Positions 36,296-47,076 are shown, counted from the first letter of the stretch. The stretch: DNA of 64,000 nucleotides from Bacteroidota bacterium (GCA_016124585.1 WGNL01000023.1:206108-270107), one strand, 5' to 3'. The notes: generated by a model from the sequence alone, not told the origin. Made by a program: numbers and translations.

Positions 36296-39097
36296 ATGAA
36301 AAACATTCTTCCAGTTTTGCTACTGCTCTTTTCAATCATGGGTTTTGCGCAGCAACAGCCCAATGCACTGGCTTTGAAAATCAGGGAGCAAAAGACTCAA
36401 AAATCGGATTTTAAAAAACCATCGCTCTTCCAGTTTGCTGGGCAGAGCAAAGCAGCCAACCAGTTTGACGACTACGTTTCCAATGGCCAACTGCTCAAAC
36501 TTGACCTAACACAGCTAAAATCGGTGTACCAATCGGCACCAGCTACGATGGAAATGGAACTACCCAATGGAGGCGAAGCGGCTATCATTTTGGAATTGGT
36601 GAAAACCAAACTGCTCACTGATGATTTCACTCTGGTAACCAGCATTTCCAACGGTCAACCAGTTGATTACCAGCCAGGCGTGTACTATCGTGGCATTGTG
36701 AAGGGTGATGAAAACTCCTTGGCTGCCATTAGTATTTTCGAAGACGAAATCATTGGGGTGGTCAGTACGAAAAAAGCAGGCAATATGGTGCTGGGCCGAA
36801 CGGACGGAACCGCTAAGTCCGCCAATTACATTTTTTACAAGGATGAAGACCTGCTCCTTGACCACAGTTTCGAATGTGGGTCGGAGGAGACACCAGTTGC
36901 CGAAGGCAAAGAAAGCGCTGAAAATACAGGGGGTGAAAAAGTGGAGAAATGCGTCCGGGCTTACCTTGAAGCTGACTACGACCTTGTCAGTGAAAAAGGA
37001 GGAGCAACGGCTGCCGCCAATTTTGTCACTGGTTTGTTCAACGTTGTGGCGGGCATTTATCAAAACGAAGCCATCACTGTGAACATTTCACAAATTTTTA
37101 CTTGGACCACCGCAGATCCCTATGCTACCAGTTCCACTTCTGCGGCCCTGACTTCGTTCCGGAGCTACCGGACGACCTACAACGGTGATGTGGCTTCCCT
37201 CATTTCGAGGGGTGCCCCCACCGGTGGTGGGATCGCATGGGTGGGCGCACTATGCACATCCTATGCCTATTCGTACTGCTATATTTACAGCTCTTACAAC
37301 CAATTTCCGACTTACTCTTGGTCGGTCAACGTGATAGCCCACGAGATGGGGCACAACCTCGGCTCGCCGCATACCCACGCCTGCGCTTGGAACGGCAACA
37401 ACACCGCCATCGATGGCTGCGGACCAGCAGTCGGCGCTAACGAGGGCTGCTCAGGACCAATTCCATCGGCCGGCACCATGATGAGCTACTGTCATCTCGT
37501 GAATGGTGTTGGCATCAATTTTAACCTCGGATTCGGCCCACAGCCCGGCGACAAGATCCGGAGTAAAATCACCGCCGCCAATTGTCTAACCACCTGTGCT
37601 TCAGCCTGCCTCACCGTTAGCACGAACGGTACGAACCTGAGTTGCGCAAGCGGAAACAACGGCACGGCAACTGCCACAGCAACAGGGAGCAATGGGCCAT
37701 TTACCTATGCCTGGTCGAATGGCGGCAATACGCAGACCATCAGCAATTTAGCGGCAGGAACTTACACCGTGACTGTGTCGGCAGGCAGCAACTGTACTGG
37801 CACAGCCACTCGCATAGTAACTGCACCATCGGCCATCAGCACCAGTGCTTCCGTCACCAACACCACGAACGGCCAGAACAACGGCGCTATCAACCTGTCT
37901 GTGAGCGGAGGCACGCCTGGCTACGCATATTTGTGGTCAAATGGGGCTACGACACAAGACCTCGCCAACATTGCCGCTGGCACCTACACCGTCACCGTGA
38001 CGGACGCCAACGGCTGTACCGCAACTCGATCCGCCACGGTGGGAACTTCCAATAGTAATCCCATCACGTTGAGTTTTGCGGTGACCAATGCCAACAGTGG
38101 TCAAAATGACGGCGCCATCAACCTGACCGTGAGCGGTGGCACGGCACCGTTCAGTTATTTGTGGTCAAACGGGGCTACGACACAAGACCTCGTCAACATT
38201 GCCGCTGGCACCTACACCGTCACGGTGACATGCCCAACAGGTACCAAAACCGGAAGTGCAACGGTCGGCACCAACGCCCCGAATGGGTGTACCTCTGTTA
38301 ACTTACCAGATGCAGAGAGTTTCGAGGGTAACCTCGGAAATTGGTCTCAAGCCACCAATGACCAGATGGACTGGACGATTGGCTCAGGCACTACCCCCAC
38401 CAACAATACGGGGCCGAATGGTGCTTCGAACGGCACTTACTATGTTTACACAGAGGCTACAGGTTATACCAATAAAATCGCCTTTTTGCTCAGCCCATGT
38501 TACAATATCGCAGGGATTAATACTTTTCAAGTAGTCTTCAACTACAATATGTATGGCTCGCAGATGGGCAATTTGTATTTTCAATTTAGCATGAACAATG
38601 GTTCAACTTGGAGTACGATTTGGACGAAGAAAAAAAACCAAGGCACCGGCTGGAAGTCATTGACGATGAACTTTACCAACAATGGTGCGAGCAGTATCCG
38701 ATTCCGTTTTTATGGCAAAACTGGCAACGACCGTAGTGACATGGCTGTGGACAATTTCTCCATCGTTCAAACAGGTAACCTAACCAATGGTGAAACTGCT
38801 GATGCGAGCATTGTCCTAGATCCTTTGGTAGAAGTTTCTGAAAATGGAACTCTCCAGCTAAGTCCAAATCCTGTTGCAGATGAATTGAGTTTGACCTTCT
38901 ACTCTGAGCAGAATCAAAGTGGCAAAATCACGATCAGCGACCAAATGGGACATACATTGAAGACGGAACAAGTGGAAGTTCTTGAAGGCAATAATCACCT
39001 CAATTTTGATGTGGCGAACCTTCCTGTTGGCTTGTACTTCCTCACTGTGGAAGATGGACAAAACCAAAGGGTAGAGCGTTTTGTTGTGTTCCACTGA
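36296..39097 (+). CDS. Reprolysin-like zinc metalloprotease with SprB-like repeats and T9SS type A C-terminus
   Basis: VIAHEMGHNLGSPHTHAC zinc motif; FTYAWSNGGNTQTISNLAAGTYTVTV repeats; LSPNPVADELSLTF...LPVGLYFLTVEDGQNQRVERFVV. Confidence 0.92.
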   Translation: MKNILPVLLLLFSIMGFAQQQPNALALKIREQKTQKSDFKKPSLFQFAGQSKAANQFDDYVSNGQLLKLDLTQLKSVYQSAPATMEMELPNGGEAAIILELVKTKLLTDDFTLVTSISNGQPVDYQPGVYYRGIVKGDENSLAAISIFEDEIIGVVSTKKAGNMVLGRTDGTAKSANYIFYKDEDLLLDHSFECGSEETPVAEGKESAENTGGEKVEKCVRAYLEADYDLVSEKGGATAAANFVTGLFNVVAGIYQNEAITVNISQIFTWTTADPYATSSTSAALTSFRSYRTTYNGDVASLISRGAPTGGGIAWVGALCTSYAYSYCYIYSSYNQFPTYSWSVNVIAHEMGHNLGSPHTHACAWNGNNTAIDGCGPAVGANEGCSGPIPSAGTMMSYCHLVNGVGINFNLGFGPQPGDKIRSKITAANCLTTCASACLTVSTNGTNLSCASGNNGTATATATGSNGPFTYAWSNGGNTQTISNLAAGTYTVTVSAGSNCTGTATRIVTAPSAISTSASVTNTTNGQNNGAINLSVSGGTPGYAYLWSNGATTQDLANIAAGTYTVTVTDANGCTATRSATVGTSNSNPITLSFAVTNANSGQNDGAINLTVSGGTAPFSYLWSNGATTQDLVNIAAGTYTVTVTCPTGTKTGSATVGTNAPNGCTSVNLPDAESFEGNLGNWSQATNDQMDWTIGSGTTPTNNTGPNGASNGTYYVYTEATGYTNKIAFLLSPCYNIAGINTFQVVFNYNMYGSQMGNLYFQFSMNNGSTWSTIWTKKKNQGTGWKSLTMNFTNNGASSIRFRFYGKTGNDRSDMAVDNFSIVQTGNLTNGETADASIVLDPLVEVSENGTLQLSPNPVADELSLTFYSEQNQSGKITISDQMGHTLKTEQVEVLEGNNHLNFDVANLPVGLYFLTVEDGQNQRVERFVVFH

Positions 39098-39139
39098 AAG
39101 TAATTACTAATAAATTCAACTGTTTAAATTCTGATAGTC

Positions 39140-39176
39140 GGCGGTGCGCCAGTTGGTGCACCGCCGTATTTTTTTT
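39140..39176 (+). terminator. Rho-independent terminator
   Basis: GGCGGTGC-GCCAGTTG-GTGCACCGCC-TATTTTTTTT. Confidence 0.75.
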
Positions 39177-39211
39177 GCACTTGAACCAGCTTTTTTGATG
39201 AAATTTACCCC

Positions 39212-39994
39212 ATGAAAACAACCTCACCAACCATCGGTATTGTGCTTTCTGGCGGCGGCGTACGCGGTGTCTCCCACCTCGGCTTGTTGCAGGTTTTAGA
39301 AGAAATCGGCATTGAGCCAGTGGCATTTTCCGGTACCAGTGCTGGTGCGCTGGTTGGTTCGTTGCGGGCGGCAGGCCATTCCATCGGAACCATTTTGGAT
39401 TTTTTTAAGCACACGTCTATTTTCAAGATGAGCAATTTTAGCAGGCGAAAGCCTGGCTTCATCGACTCGGACAAGTTCATCCCGATTTTAAAGGAACTGC
39501 TCCCCGATGACGATTTTGATGCGCTGCAAAAAAAGCTCTACGTGACGGCAACCGACATGGTACGGGGCAGGCAACGGACTTTCTCACAAGGACCATTAAT
39601 ACTCCCAGTGCTGGCATCGGCAGCGTTTCCGGTAGTGTTCACACCTGTAGAAATAGAAGGTCATTTGTACACCGATGGTGGGGCGTTAAACAATTTCCCA
39701 GTAGAGCCGCTGACGGGCGATTGCGAGCTGATCATCGGCTCCAATGTACACCCATTCAAAGAGATGCAACTCAGTGACATCAAGAATACCTTGTCGGTGA
39801 TGGAGCGACTGTTTCACCTGAGCATTCATCACCATTCCGTGCAGAAATATCATTTGTGCAACGTGGTGATTGCCCCACAAGAATTGGCGGCATTCAACAC
39901 ATTTGACCGCTCACATTTTGATGAAATGTTTGAAATTGGGTACAAGGCCGCCCATGAAAAAAGAGCAGAATTGGAAGCGTTGGTTAACGGGTAA
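39212..39994 (+). CDS. Patatin-like phospholipase
   Basis: GIVLSGGGVRGVSHLGLLQVLEEIGIEPVAFSGTSAGALVGSL (GxSxG) and YTDGGALNNFPVEPL (DGG). Confidence 0.95.
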   Translation: MKTTSPTIGIVLSGGGVRGVSHLGLLQVLEEIGIEPVAFSGTSAGALVGSLRAAGHSIGTILDFFKHTSIFKMSNFSRRKPGFIDSDKFIPILKELLPDDDFDALQKKLYVTATDMVRGRQRTFSQGPLILPVLASAAFPVVFTPVEIEGHLYTDGGALNNFPVEPLTGDCELIIGSNVHPFKEMQLSDIKNTLSVMERLFHLSIHHHSVQKYHLCNVVIAPQELAAFNTFDRSHFDEMFEIGYKAAHEKRAELEALVNG

Positions 39995-40081
39995 TGAACA
40001 ATTTCTCCGGCAGGGTTTTCGCAGCATTAATTGCCCGTAACATGGCCAACGGATAGTCCAGTATTTAAAATCCACACCGAT

Positions 40082-43000
40082 ATGCGCATCATTTTACCAT
40101 TACTTTTGTTCGCAAACCTCCATCTCCAAGCCCAATCTTTCGGGAACGGATTCCATTTTTTCATGCCGCCAGGCGATAGTACAGCGCAGCGATTCCTCCC
40201 CGAATTTGCGAAGCACCCCATCACCGATTTTGTGGGCATCAATCCGGACGGGCATTTCGAAGCAGGTGGAGAACATCTGAGGTTTTGGGGGGTAAACTTG
40301 TCGAGAGGTGGCTGTTTTCCGAAGAAAAGCAAAGCACCGTGGATAGCAGCCCGGATGCGTAAAATGGGTATCAACCTCGTCCGCTTTACGGAGATGGACA
40401 ACCGTTGGGGCGGCGACAATGCCTCCATTTTTTACGAAAATCCAACCACTACGCAGGTACTCAATTTTTTCACCTTGGACAAGCTGCATTATTTCCTGGC
40501 TCAATTGAAACAGCAGGGAATTTATGCCAATATCAACCTTCATGTGTCGAGGGAGTTCCTCGTTGGCGATGGAGTGCTTGATGCCGACAGTATTCAGGAC
40601 GCTGGGAAAGCTGTCACCATTTTCGACCGCCAATTAATTGCGTTACAAAAACAGTACGCCGAGCAGTTGCTCACACCTGTCAATCCATACACTGGGCTTT
40701 CGATGGCCAATGACCCTGTGGTGGCAATGGTAGAAATCACCAACGAAAACAGCCTCTACAGCTACTGGCGGGGTGACCGTTTACAACATTTCAGCCACGA
40801 CCCCGGTCAACTCATGCAGCGACATTGCGACACCCTCGACCTGCGCTGGAACCAATTTTTGCAAAGTAAATATGCCAACCAAGCTGCCCTCACTGCTGCT
40901 TGGAATGCGACGGCGAGCAATCCTGGAGCTAATCAACAATTGCTTGACAGCAATTTTGAAAACGGAAACCCAAACAGTGAATGGACGCTTGAACTGCATG
41001 ATGCCGCGGCGGCCACCCTGGATGTTGTCCAGACCAACCCTTTCGAGGGACAGGATTGTGCCCGAGTGAGTGTGACGAATGTAACTGGAACGGGCTGGCA
41101 CATCCAGTTTAAACAAGAAAACTTGAGCGTTCAGGCGGGAAAAACTTACACCGTGCATTTCGCAGCAAGGGCCGACCAACCTGCTGCAATCTATGCGTAC
41201 ACCATGCGCAATCTGGATCCTTGGACTTGGTACGGCAGCACTTTGGCTAACTTAACGACTCAGTGGCAAGAATTCAGCTATACTTTCGTCGCACCAGAAG
41301 ACAACTCGGATTTCGTTCGCTTTGCCTTCAGCTTTGAGAACCAACTCGGCAATTTTTATTTCGATAAAATGAGTCTGTCCGATGCTGGGGCAGCGGGTAT
41401 TTTGCCTGGAGAGAACTTAGCTAGTGGCAATATCCGGCGCCTCAATTACAGTGATCGAATCAATTACACTCAGGCACGAGTGGCCGACATGACTGCGTTT
41501 TATCTTCAGCTTCAACGAAACTATTTTAACGAAATAAAGAATTACTTAAAAAACGAAATATACATTAAGGCAAATGTCGCAGGCTCGAATTCGTTGGGCG
41601 GCCCTTCCGATGTTTTCACTCACCAAGACATGGATTACGTGGACAACCATAGTCTTTGGGATTACCCCATGTGGAGTTACGACGGCAATACCTGGAATTG
41701 GGAGGTGATGAACACCCCCATGGTTAAAAGCGATTGGTGGACGACACCCAACCAAATCTTCAGTGGCTTGGCATTGAAGGGGAAACCTTATACCCTTAGC
41801 CAATATTATCAAGCGTATCCAAATATTTACCAAGTAGAAATGATGCCTTGGATGACGGCTTATGGGTCGTTTCACAATGTGGACGCCATCGTTTTTTATC
41901 AGTACAATGATGATTTTGATACTTGGGAAAAGGATATGCAGGAGGGCTTCTACAACATGCACCGCAACGCTACACAAATGGCGCTCTCCCCCATGTATGC
42001 TTATGCCTACCGTCACGGGCTCATTGCGTCAGCCAACCAAACGCTGGAAATCGGATACTCAGAAGACTATCTAGTGAAACAAGTCCCACTTTCCGACAAT
42101 GCTGGCCGCTGGGGTATGCACTTGCCATACAACAGCCGATTGGCATTGACCACGGACATCCGCACGGCAGGTTTCGATGGCACGGACGCACCGGATTTCA
42201 GCCAACTTCCAGCTGGGCCTGGCCTACAAGCCACTACCAACACTGGGGAAACAAGTATTGACGCAGAGAAAGGCGTTTTGGCAACCATTGCACCAAAATT
42301 TATCGGATTGACGGGGTTTTTGAATGAAAATCTGCCACATGAAGCCGGACCGCTTCGGTTGCTCGATGCCAACGATTTTGCTGTTGTCACTTGGCTGTCG
42401 CTGACAGATGCCCCACTTGAGGAATCTGACGAAAGTGTGCTTACCGTTTCGTCCAGGGTTCAAAACATGAACATGGTTTGGAATGGAAACAGCGTGAATA
42501 ACGGCTGGGGGCAACCGCCAACGGAGGTACTTCCCATCGAACTGAAGCTTGAGTTGGCTCATGAAACCGCTAATTTTCTAAAAGTTTACAAGCTCTCACC
42601 AACTGGTGCCGAGCTTGAAGATGATACTATCTGGTATTTTTCACCATCGCACCAGTTTAGCTTTAAACTTGACCAACACGACAGCCAGACACTTTGGTAC
42701 GGATTGGAGTTCTCTGTTATCAATCCAAATGTAGAACGAGTGGCATTTAACAAACTTCAGCTTTCACCGAACCCGGCCAGTGAACATAGTTTCGTGGACA
42801 TTTTGATGGAGAAACCGAGTCCATTAACCATTCGCCTGCTGGATGTGAACGGCATTTTTGTAAAAACCATTTATCAAAAAGACGACCCTGTACTAACTGT
42901 CCGGGAGCATATTGAAACTGACAATTTGCCAAGCGGTGTCTATTTTGTGGAGTGCCGGGCTAACGGATGGGTACAGGTGGAAAAGTTATTGGTAGATTGA
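40082..43000 (+). CDS. Secreted GH-A clan (GH5-like) glycoside hydrolase with inserted CBM-like domain and T9SS C-terminus
   Basis: LRFWGVNLSRGG, MGINLVRFTEMD, VAMVEITNENSLYSYW; CBM4_9-like segment LLDSNFENGNPNSEWTLELHDA...; LSPNPASEHSFVDILM C-term. Confidence 0.78.
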   Translation: MRIILPLLLFANLHLQAQSFGNGFHFFMPPGDSTAQRFLPEFAKHPITDFVGINPDGHFEAGGEHLRFWGVNLSRGGCFPKKSKAPWIAARMRKMGINLVRFTEMDNRWGGDNASIFYENPTTTQVLNFFTLDKLHYFLAQLKQQGIYANINLHVSREFLVGDGVLDADSIQDAGKAVTIFDRQLIALQKQYAEQLLTPVNPYTGLSMANDPVVAMVEITNENSLYSYWRGDRLQHFSHDPGQLMQRHCDTLDLRWNQFLQSKYANQAALTAAWNATASNPGANQQLLDSNFENGNPNSEWTLELHDAAAATLDVVQTNPFEGQDCARVSVTNVTGTGWHIQFKQENLSVQAGKTYTVHFAARADQPAAIYAYTMRNLDPWTWYGSTLANLTTQWQEFSYTFVAPEDNSDFVRFAFSFENQLGNFYFDKMSLSDAGAAGILPGENLASGNIRRLNYSDRINYTQARVADMTAFYLQLQRNYFNEIKNYLKNEIYIKANVAGSNSLGGPSDVFTHQDMDYVDNHSLWDYPMWSYDGNTWNWEVMNTPMVKSDWWTTPNQIFSGLALKGKPYTLSQYYQAYPNIYQVEMMPWMTAYGSFHNVDAIVFYQYNDDFDTWEKDMQEGFYNMHRNATQMALSPMYAYAYRHGLIASANQTLEIGYSEDYLVKQVPLSDNAGRWGMHLPYNSRLALTTDIRTAGFDGTDAPDFSQLPAGPGLQATTNTGETSIDAEKGVLATIAPKFIGLTGFLNENLPHEAGPLRLLDANDFAVVTWLSLTDAPLEESDESVLTVSSRVQNMNMVWNGNSVNNGWGQPPTEVLPIELKLELAHETANFLKVYKLSPTGAELEDDTIWYFSPSHQFSFKLDQHDSQTLWYGLEFSVINPNVERVAFNKLQLSPNPASEHSFVDILMEKPSPLTIRLLDVNGIFVKTIYQKDDPVLTVREHIETDNLPSGVYFVECRANGWVQVEKLLVD

Positions 43001-43049
43001 TCGAAAAGATTGCCAAACCGGCGGGTGGCTTATTCCACTCCAACAATTT

Positions 43050-43748
43050 TTATATCCAAGCGGGCCATTCACCAAGATTAGGTAACGGTGCCGATACCTC
43101 CAATCGTTCTCCCGTTTTTGGGTGGTCAAAAACAAGGCGATTGGAATGCAGATGTATCATTGAAATATCAGATTTTATGGGTTTCCCGCCGTATTTATCA
43201 TCGCCAAGCACCGGGCAACCAATGGCAGACAGCTGCACCCTGATTTGATGGTAGCGTCCAGTGAGCAGCTCAATTTCCGCAAGGCATTTATCTCCTTTTT
43301 TTTGCAAAATCTTGTAGCGGAGTCGGCATTCTTGCGAAGCTTTGGTATGTGGGTTGACCACGATAGCTCGCTTCTGTAAGGCATCTTTTTTTAGCCAATG
43401 CACCAGCTCACCCTCTTCAGCCGATGGACATTTTTCCAGAATAGCCAGATAAAATTTACCGACTGTCCTTGCCTCAAACTGCGCAGCCAACGACTTTACA
43501 GTGGCTGGAGTTTTCGCAATCAGAAGCACTCCGCTCACCGCCCGGTCAAGGCGATGCGTCAGCCCAACTACGAGTTGTTTTTTCCAAGGAAAAGTCTTTC
43601 TGAAATATTCAGCCACTTCCCGTTCCACGCTTGGGTTGCGAAACTTGTCTTTGTCAGACTGTAAGCCAGAAGGTTTGTTGATAGCAAGGAAATAATTGTC
43701 TTCGAAAAGGATTGGTAGCATAAGTATTATTGAAGCACAAAAAAACAT
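43050..43748 (-). CDS. RluA-family RNA pseudouridine synthase
   Basis: ILFEDNYFLAINKPSGLQSD, VGLTHRLDRAVSGVLLIAKT, LLTGRYHQIRVQLSAIGCPVLGDDKYGG. Confidence 0.95.
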   Translation of the reverse strand: MFFCASIILMLPILFEDNYFLAINKPSGLQSDKDKFRNPSVEREVAEYFRKTFPWKKQLVVGLTHRLDRAVSGVLLIAKTPATVKSLAAQFEARTVGKFYLAILEKCPSAEEGELVHWLKKDALQKRAIVVNPHTKASQECRLRYKILQKKGDKCLAEIELLTGRYHQIRVQLSAIGCPVLGDDKYGGKPIKSDISMIHLHSNRLVFDHPKTGERLEVSAPLPNLGEWPAWI

Positions 43749-43754
43749 TCCGTA

Positions 43755-45263
43755 TTACTGCGCCCTGAACCACTGTTCGCAGTATGCTTGCACGCTATTT
43801 TCGAGCAGTTGCTTATAGTTAGAGGCAGTTTTGAAATTCTCAAAAGCATCCTGCCGTTCCTTGCGGATTCGCTTATAGACTTCAGGATGGGCTTTTTTGA
43901 AAACTTCAAAACTGAAAACGGCCTTTTCTTTTAAAGGTGGTGCGGCTTGCTTATTAGTTGGTGTAAAAAGATCAGCCTCCTCCCCTACCCTACTCATTCG
44001 GCTAGCTTGGTTAGCAGTTTTTTTCTGGATGGAAAATGCAGGTTCCATCGTTTTCCCAATGGATTTCTCCTCCTCCAGCAATTTTCGGAAATCGGCAGCG
44101 GTGATGTTTTTTGCACGTTCGCGATTGGCGCGTTCGTCGTCTTTTAAGCTTTTTTTTCTTGAAACCACCTGCTCGAGCAACTGGGCATAGAGATTGGGCT
44201 CTTCGAATCGGCGATTCGTCACCCAAGTAGCATAGGCTTTTACTTTTTCTTTTGCCCCTTTCACAACGGTCTTTTTTTCAAAAAAAGCGAGCATGTACAA
44301 AACGAAAAAGTCCTCGTAACCAGCTAATTCGCTTCCTTTAACAATTGGCAACACTTCATCCAGCGCGAAAACCATGCTAACACCATACTCAGTCAAGGTA
44401 TTGAAGGCGCGACGTTGTGCCTCTGTGAGCGACTCAATGCGCGATTGTAGGTCGTTGGTAGGCTTTGCCGTCCTCTTTTTTACATTCTCAACCGGTACTT
44501 CATCTGTTGAAGCAGATTCTGGGTTAAAATCGGTTTTTTCATTGATGATGATTCGTAGGTCCGTGATATTCCGGCCTTTTTTGATGAAATCATAGTCAAC
44601 GCGCAAATGTGTTTTTTCGTTGATTTCCTCTCTCGCCACATCCAATACCTTCCGCCGGAAATTGCGGAAATCAGGGTATTTATCTGAAATACCGAGGCGC
44701 GATTTAAACTCTTTGATGCTGGCTGCGAAAACATTGCGCCCATGACGGATATTCTCAAAGTAATATGCCTTACACATCTGATAAATACGGATGCTAAATC
44801 CACTCTTCATCTTAGCCACCTCTAGGAATTCAAATCTGGTGAAGCGTTCCTTAAGACCCAGCAAAAATGGTTTCATCTGTGGTGAAAATCCAAATTCAAC
44901 GCAAAGAACACCATGCTCATCGTACTTCGGAACGGCACCTGCCACCCAATTAATATGGCCACGAAGACGGTGTCCATCCACGGTAAAATCTGTGGGAAAG
45001 GTGATTTTTTTATCTGTAATACTATCAAGTAGATCGTCGAGACGCTCGTAAAAAGAGCCATGTTTCTTAGTTTCATCCGATTTTAGAATGTACTCTATTT
45101 CGGAAACAGGTACAAGATAGGTCTCAAAATCGCTGTCCTCTGGACGCAGCAAAGTAGCCATGTACAAGATGAGCTTCTGTTCGCGGGGTGTCAGTTTATA
45201 TCTCGCATGCTGAATAAACTGGTTGGCAATTGCCGCTACCTTTTTTGTCTTTTCTATTTGCAT
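43755..45263 (-). CDS. Plasmid-type replication initiator (Rep_3 superfamily-like)
   Basis: ANQFIQHARYKLTPREQKLILYMATLL, YLVPVSEIEYIL, FTRFEFLEVAKMKSGFSIRIYQMCKAY, FKSRLGISDKYPDFRNFRRKVLDVAREEINEKT. Confidence 0.88.
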   Translation of the reverse strand: MQIEKTKKVAAIANQFIQHARYKLTPREQKLILYMATLLRPEDSDFETYLVPVSEIEYILKSDETKKHGSFYERLDDLLDSITDKKITFPTDFTVDGHRLRGHINWVAGAVPKYDEHGVLCVEFGFSPQMKPFLLGLKERFTRFEFLEVAKMKSGFSIRIYQMCKAYYFENIRHGRNVFAASIKEFKSRLGISDKYPDFRNFRRKVLDVAREEINEKTHLRVDYDFIKKGRNITDLRIIINEKTDFNPESASTDEVPVENVKKRTAKPTNDLQSRIESLTEAQRRAFNTLTEYGVSMVFALDEVLPIVKGSELAGYEDFFVLYMLAFFEKKTVVKGAKEKVKAYATWVTNRRFEEPNLYAQLLEQVVSRKKSLKDDERANRERAKNITAADFRKLLEEEKSIGKTMEPAFSIQKKTANQASRMSRVGEEADLFTPTNKQAAPPLKEKAVFSFEVFKKAHPEVYKRIRKERQDAFENFKTASNYKQLLENSVQAYCEQWFRAQ

Positions 45264-45300
45264 CAAAGGATGGATTTGGCAGCAAAGTATTTCCTCGCGT

Positions 45301-45968
45301 GTACACATCAAGGTGTTGGGGTACACTTTTTTTCAACATTTCCCACATGGGGTACACGGCAACGAAAAAAAAACCTCATCCCATCAAAAAACCTACCCAC
45401 AGTGCGTACACAGGAGGTGCGCTTTAGTAAATTTCATGTGCAGTTTTATGAGAATATGCTAAGAAAAGAGACTGAAAACCAATCCACAGCAGGAACACAC
45501 CAAAACACCTGCAAATACAGGGCTTCCCAAACAAGGTACACATAACTGAAACATTCAAAATAAAATATCGTAAAAGAACGCCCACTTCAAGTACACACTT
45601 GCCCACTTGGGGTACACATTAATTCCATGAATTTCGCAAAAAATTGATTTACAAGCACTTATCATTGCGATTAGGACTAGTTTCGAAATGAACTTTTCCC
45701 ACAAAAAGGACACGCCGGCTTGATTTAAAACAGGTTTGTGCTAAAAGCTTTTCTTTGATACCAACATGGGCTTAGAATGGCCCACATCAAGTACACGACC
45801 CACTAATTGTACTCATTTTCCCCACGTTTCTTACGCGATACTCCCCCATTAAGTGCACTTTATCCCCACCCTGTGGACGCGGGATACCCACTCAATTGAC
45901 ACTTATCACCCACAACACGTAGCAATACAGCCCCAATTATGGACACGCATTCTCCACATCAAGTACAC
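45301..45968. repeat. Iteron array, consensus CCCAC-N6-GTACAC
   Basis: Sites at 45342, 45396, 45581, 45602, 45781 and an 8-unit run with exact 22-bp spacing starting at 45799, 45821, 45843, 45865, 45887, 45909, 45931, 45953. Confidence 0.9.
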
Positions 45969-46164
45969 GTCAAATATTTCAATAGCCTGATAATCAACAA
46001 CTTAGGGCAGACCAAACTAATAAAACTTAAATAGCAAATAAAAACTATAAATTTATAATAAGTAAGAAATTTAGTGTTTTATTTTTAAATCTAGCTGTTT
46101 TATGTCTTTAAAACTCAGGGGATACAGTTCTGAATCTAATAGCTTGACGTGTACCTGATGTGGA
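45960..46164. other. Candidate replication origin core: AT-rich stretch between inverted iterons
   Basis: TCCACATCAAGTACACGTCAA at 45953 versus inverted TTGACGTGTACCTGATGTGGA at 46144-46164; ~46018-46105 very AT-rich. Confidence 0.65.
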
Positions 46165-46300
46165 TGGATTTTTCAGTAAGACTTTAATCAGATGTGGTTT
46201 AATTCCTCGGGGTTCTACCCGAAAGAAACTGGAATCAGATTTGATGCTAGGGGCATTGCCCCTAGGGTAGTATATTATTGTAAAATCAAACTTACATTCG

Positions 46301-46340
46301 TTAAATAACGAATTCGTTATTTATTTTTATCGTTATTTGC
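46301..46340. promoter_or_regulatory. Phased octad array upstream of parA
   Basis: CGTTAAAT/AACGAATT/CGTTATTT/ATTTTTAT/CGTTATTT in exact 8-bp register. Confidence 0.8.
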
Positions 46341-46391
46341 TTTTCAGTTTATTGCCTAAGCCTTAGCTTTGCACCCAAGGCACTAATTTTG

Positions 46392-46415
46392 CGTTAAATC
46401 GTTATTTCGTTAAAT
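46392..46415. promoter_or_regulatory. Triple octad immediately upstream of parA
   Basis: CGTTAAAT-CGTTATTT-CGTTAAAT, ending ~22 nt before the ATG; TAGCTTTG -7-like element at 46366. Confidence 0.8.
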
Positions 46416-46437
46416 ATAGAATGTTAAAACTAAAAAC

Positions 46438-47076
46438 ATGGCACTGATAATTGGAGTTGTTTCGCAAAAGGGAGGAGTAGGGAAATCGACTGTTGCGCGA
46501 CTTGTTGCGTGCAATTACGCGGCTAACGAATGGGTAGTAAAAATTGCTGACATGGACTTGTCGCAAGGGACAGCGACAAATTGGAATCGGCGGCGGCTCC
46601 AAAACGAAATAACACCAAAAGTTGCTGTTGAACAGTTTGTCAACGTATCTGACGCTATCAAGCATGGCGATCATTACGATCTGATTGTTTTTGACGGGGC
46701 GCCCCACTCTACCAGCAAGACACTTGATATTGCTAAGGCTAGTAACCTCGTGGTATTGCCAACGGGTGTTTCTCTTGACGACTTAGAACCTACAATTAAA
46801 CTTGCTCACGAACTGAAAAAGAATGGCATCAATGCCAGCAAAATATCAATCGCACTATCTCGAATTGGAAATAGCGAAGCTGAATTGACAGAGGGTATGG
46901 AGTATGTGAGAGCTAGTGGTTATCACCTACTCGATGGCGTGCTTTTTGAGAAAACAGCAGTTCGACGTGCCAGTGATGAGGGTAAATGCGCCACTGAGAC
47001 TGGGTTCAAGACCATAAATGAGAAGGCGGATGTGCTATTGCAAGCTATTGTGAATCGAGTGGAATTGGTTAAATGA
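46438..47076 (+). CDS. parA: ParA-family partition ATPase
   Basis: IIGVVSQKGGVGKSTVARLVACNYA deviant Walker A; DLIVFDGAPHSTSKTLDIA; ends with plasmid ParA-like C-term. Confidence 0.93.
   Translation: MALIIGVVSQKGGVGKSTVARLVACNYAANEWVVKIADMDLSQGTATNWNRRRLQNEITPKVAVEQFVNVSDAIKHGDHYDLIVFDGAPHSTSKTLDIAKASNLVVLPTGVSLDDLEPTIKLAHELKKNGINASKISIALSRIGNSEAELTEGMEYVRASGYHLLDGVLFEKTAVRRASDEGKCATETGFKTINEKADVLLQAIVNRVELVK

Noticed and set aside
45301-45968. Possible CRISPR array
   Set aside because: Repeats are ~16 bp, degenerate, with only ~6-bp spacers between conserved parts and next to a Rep gene; these are iterons.
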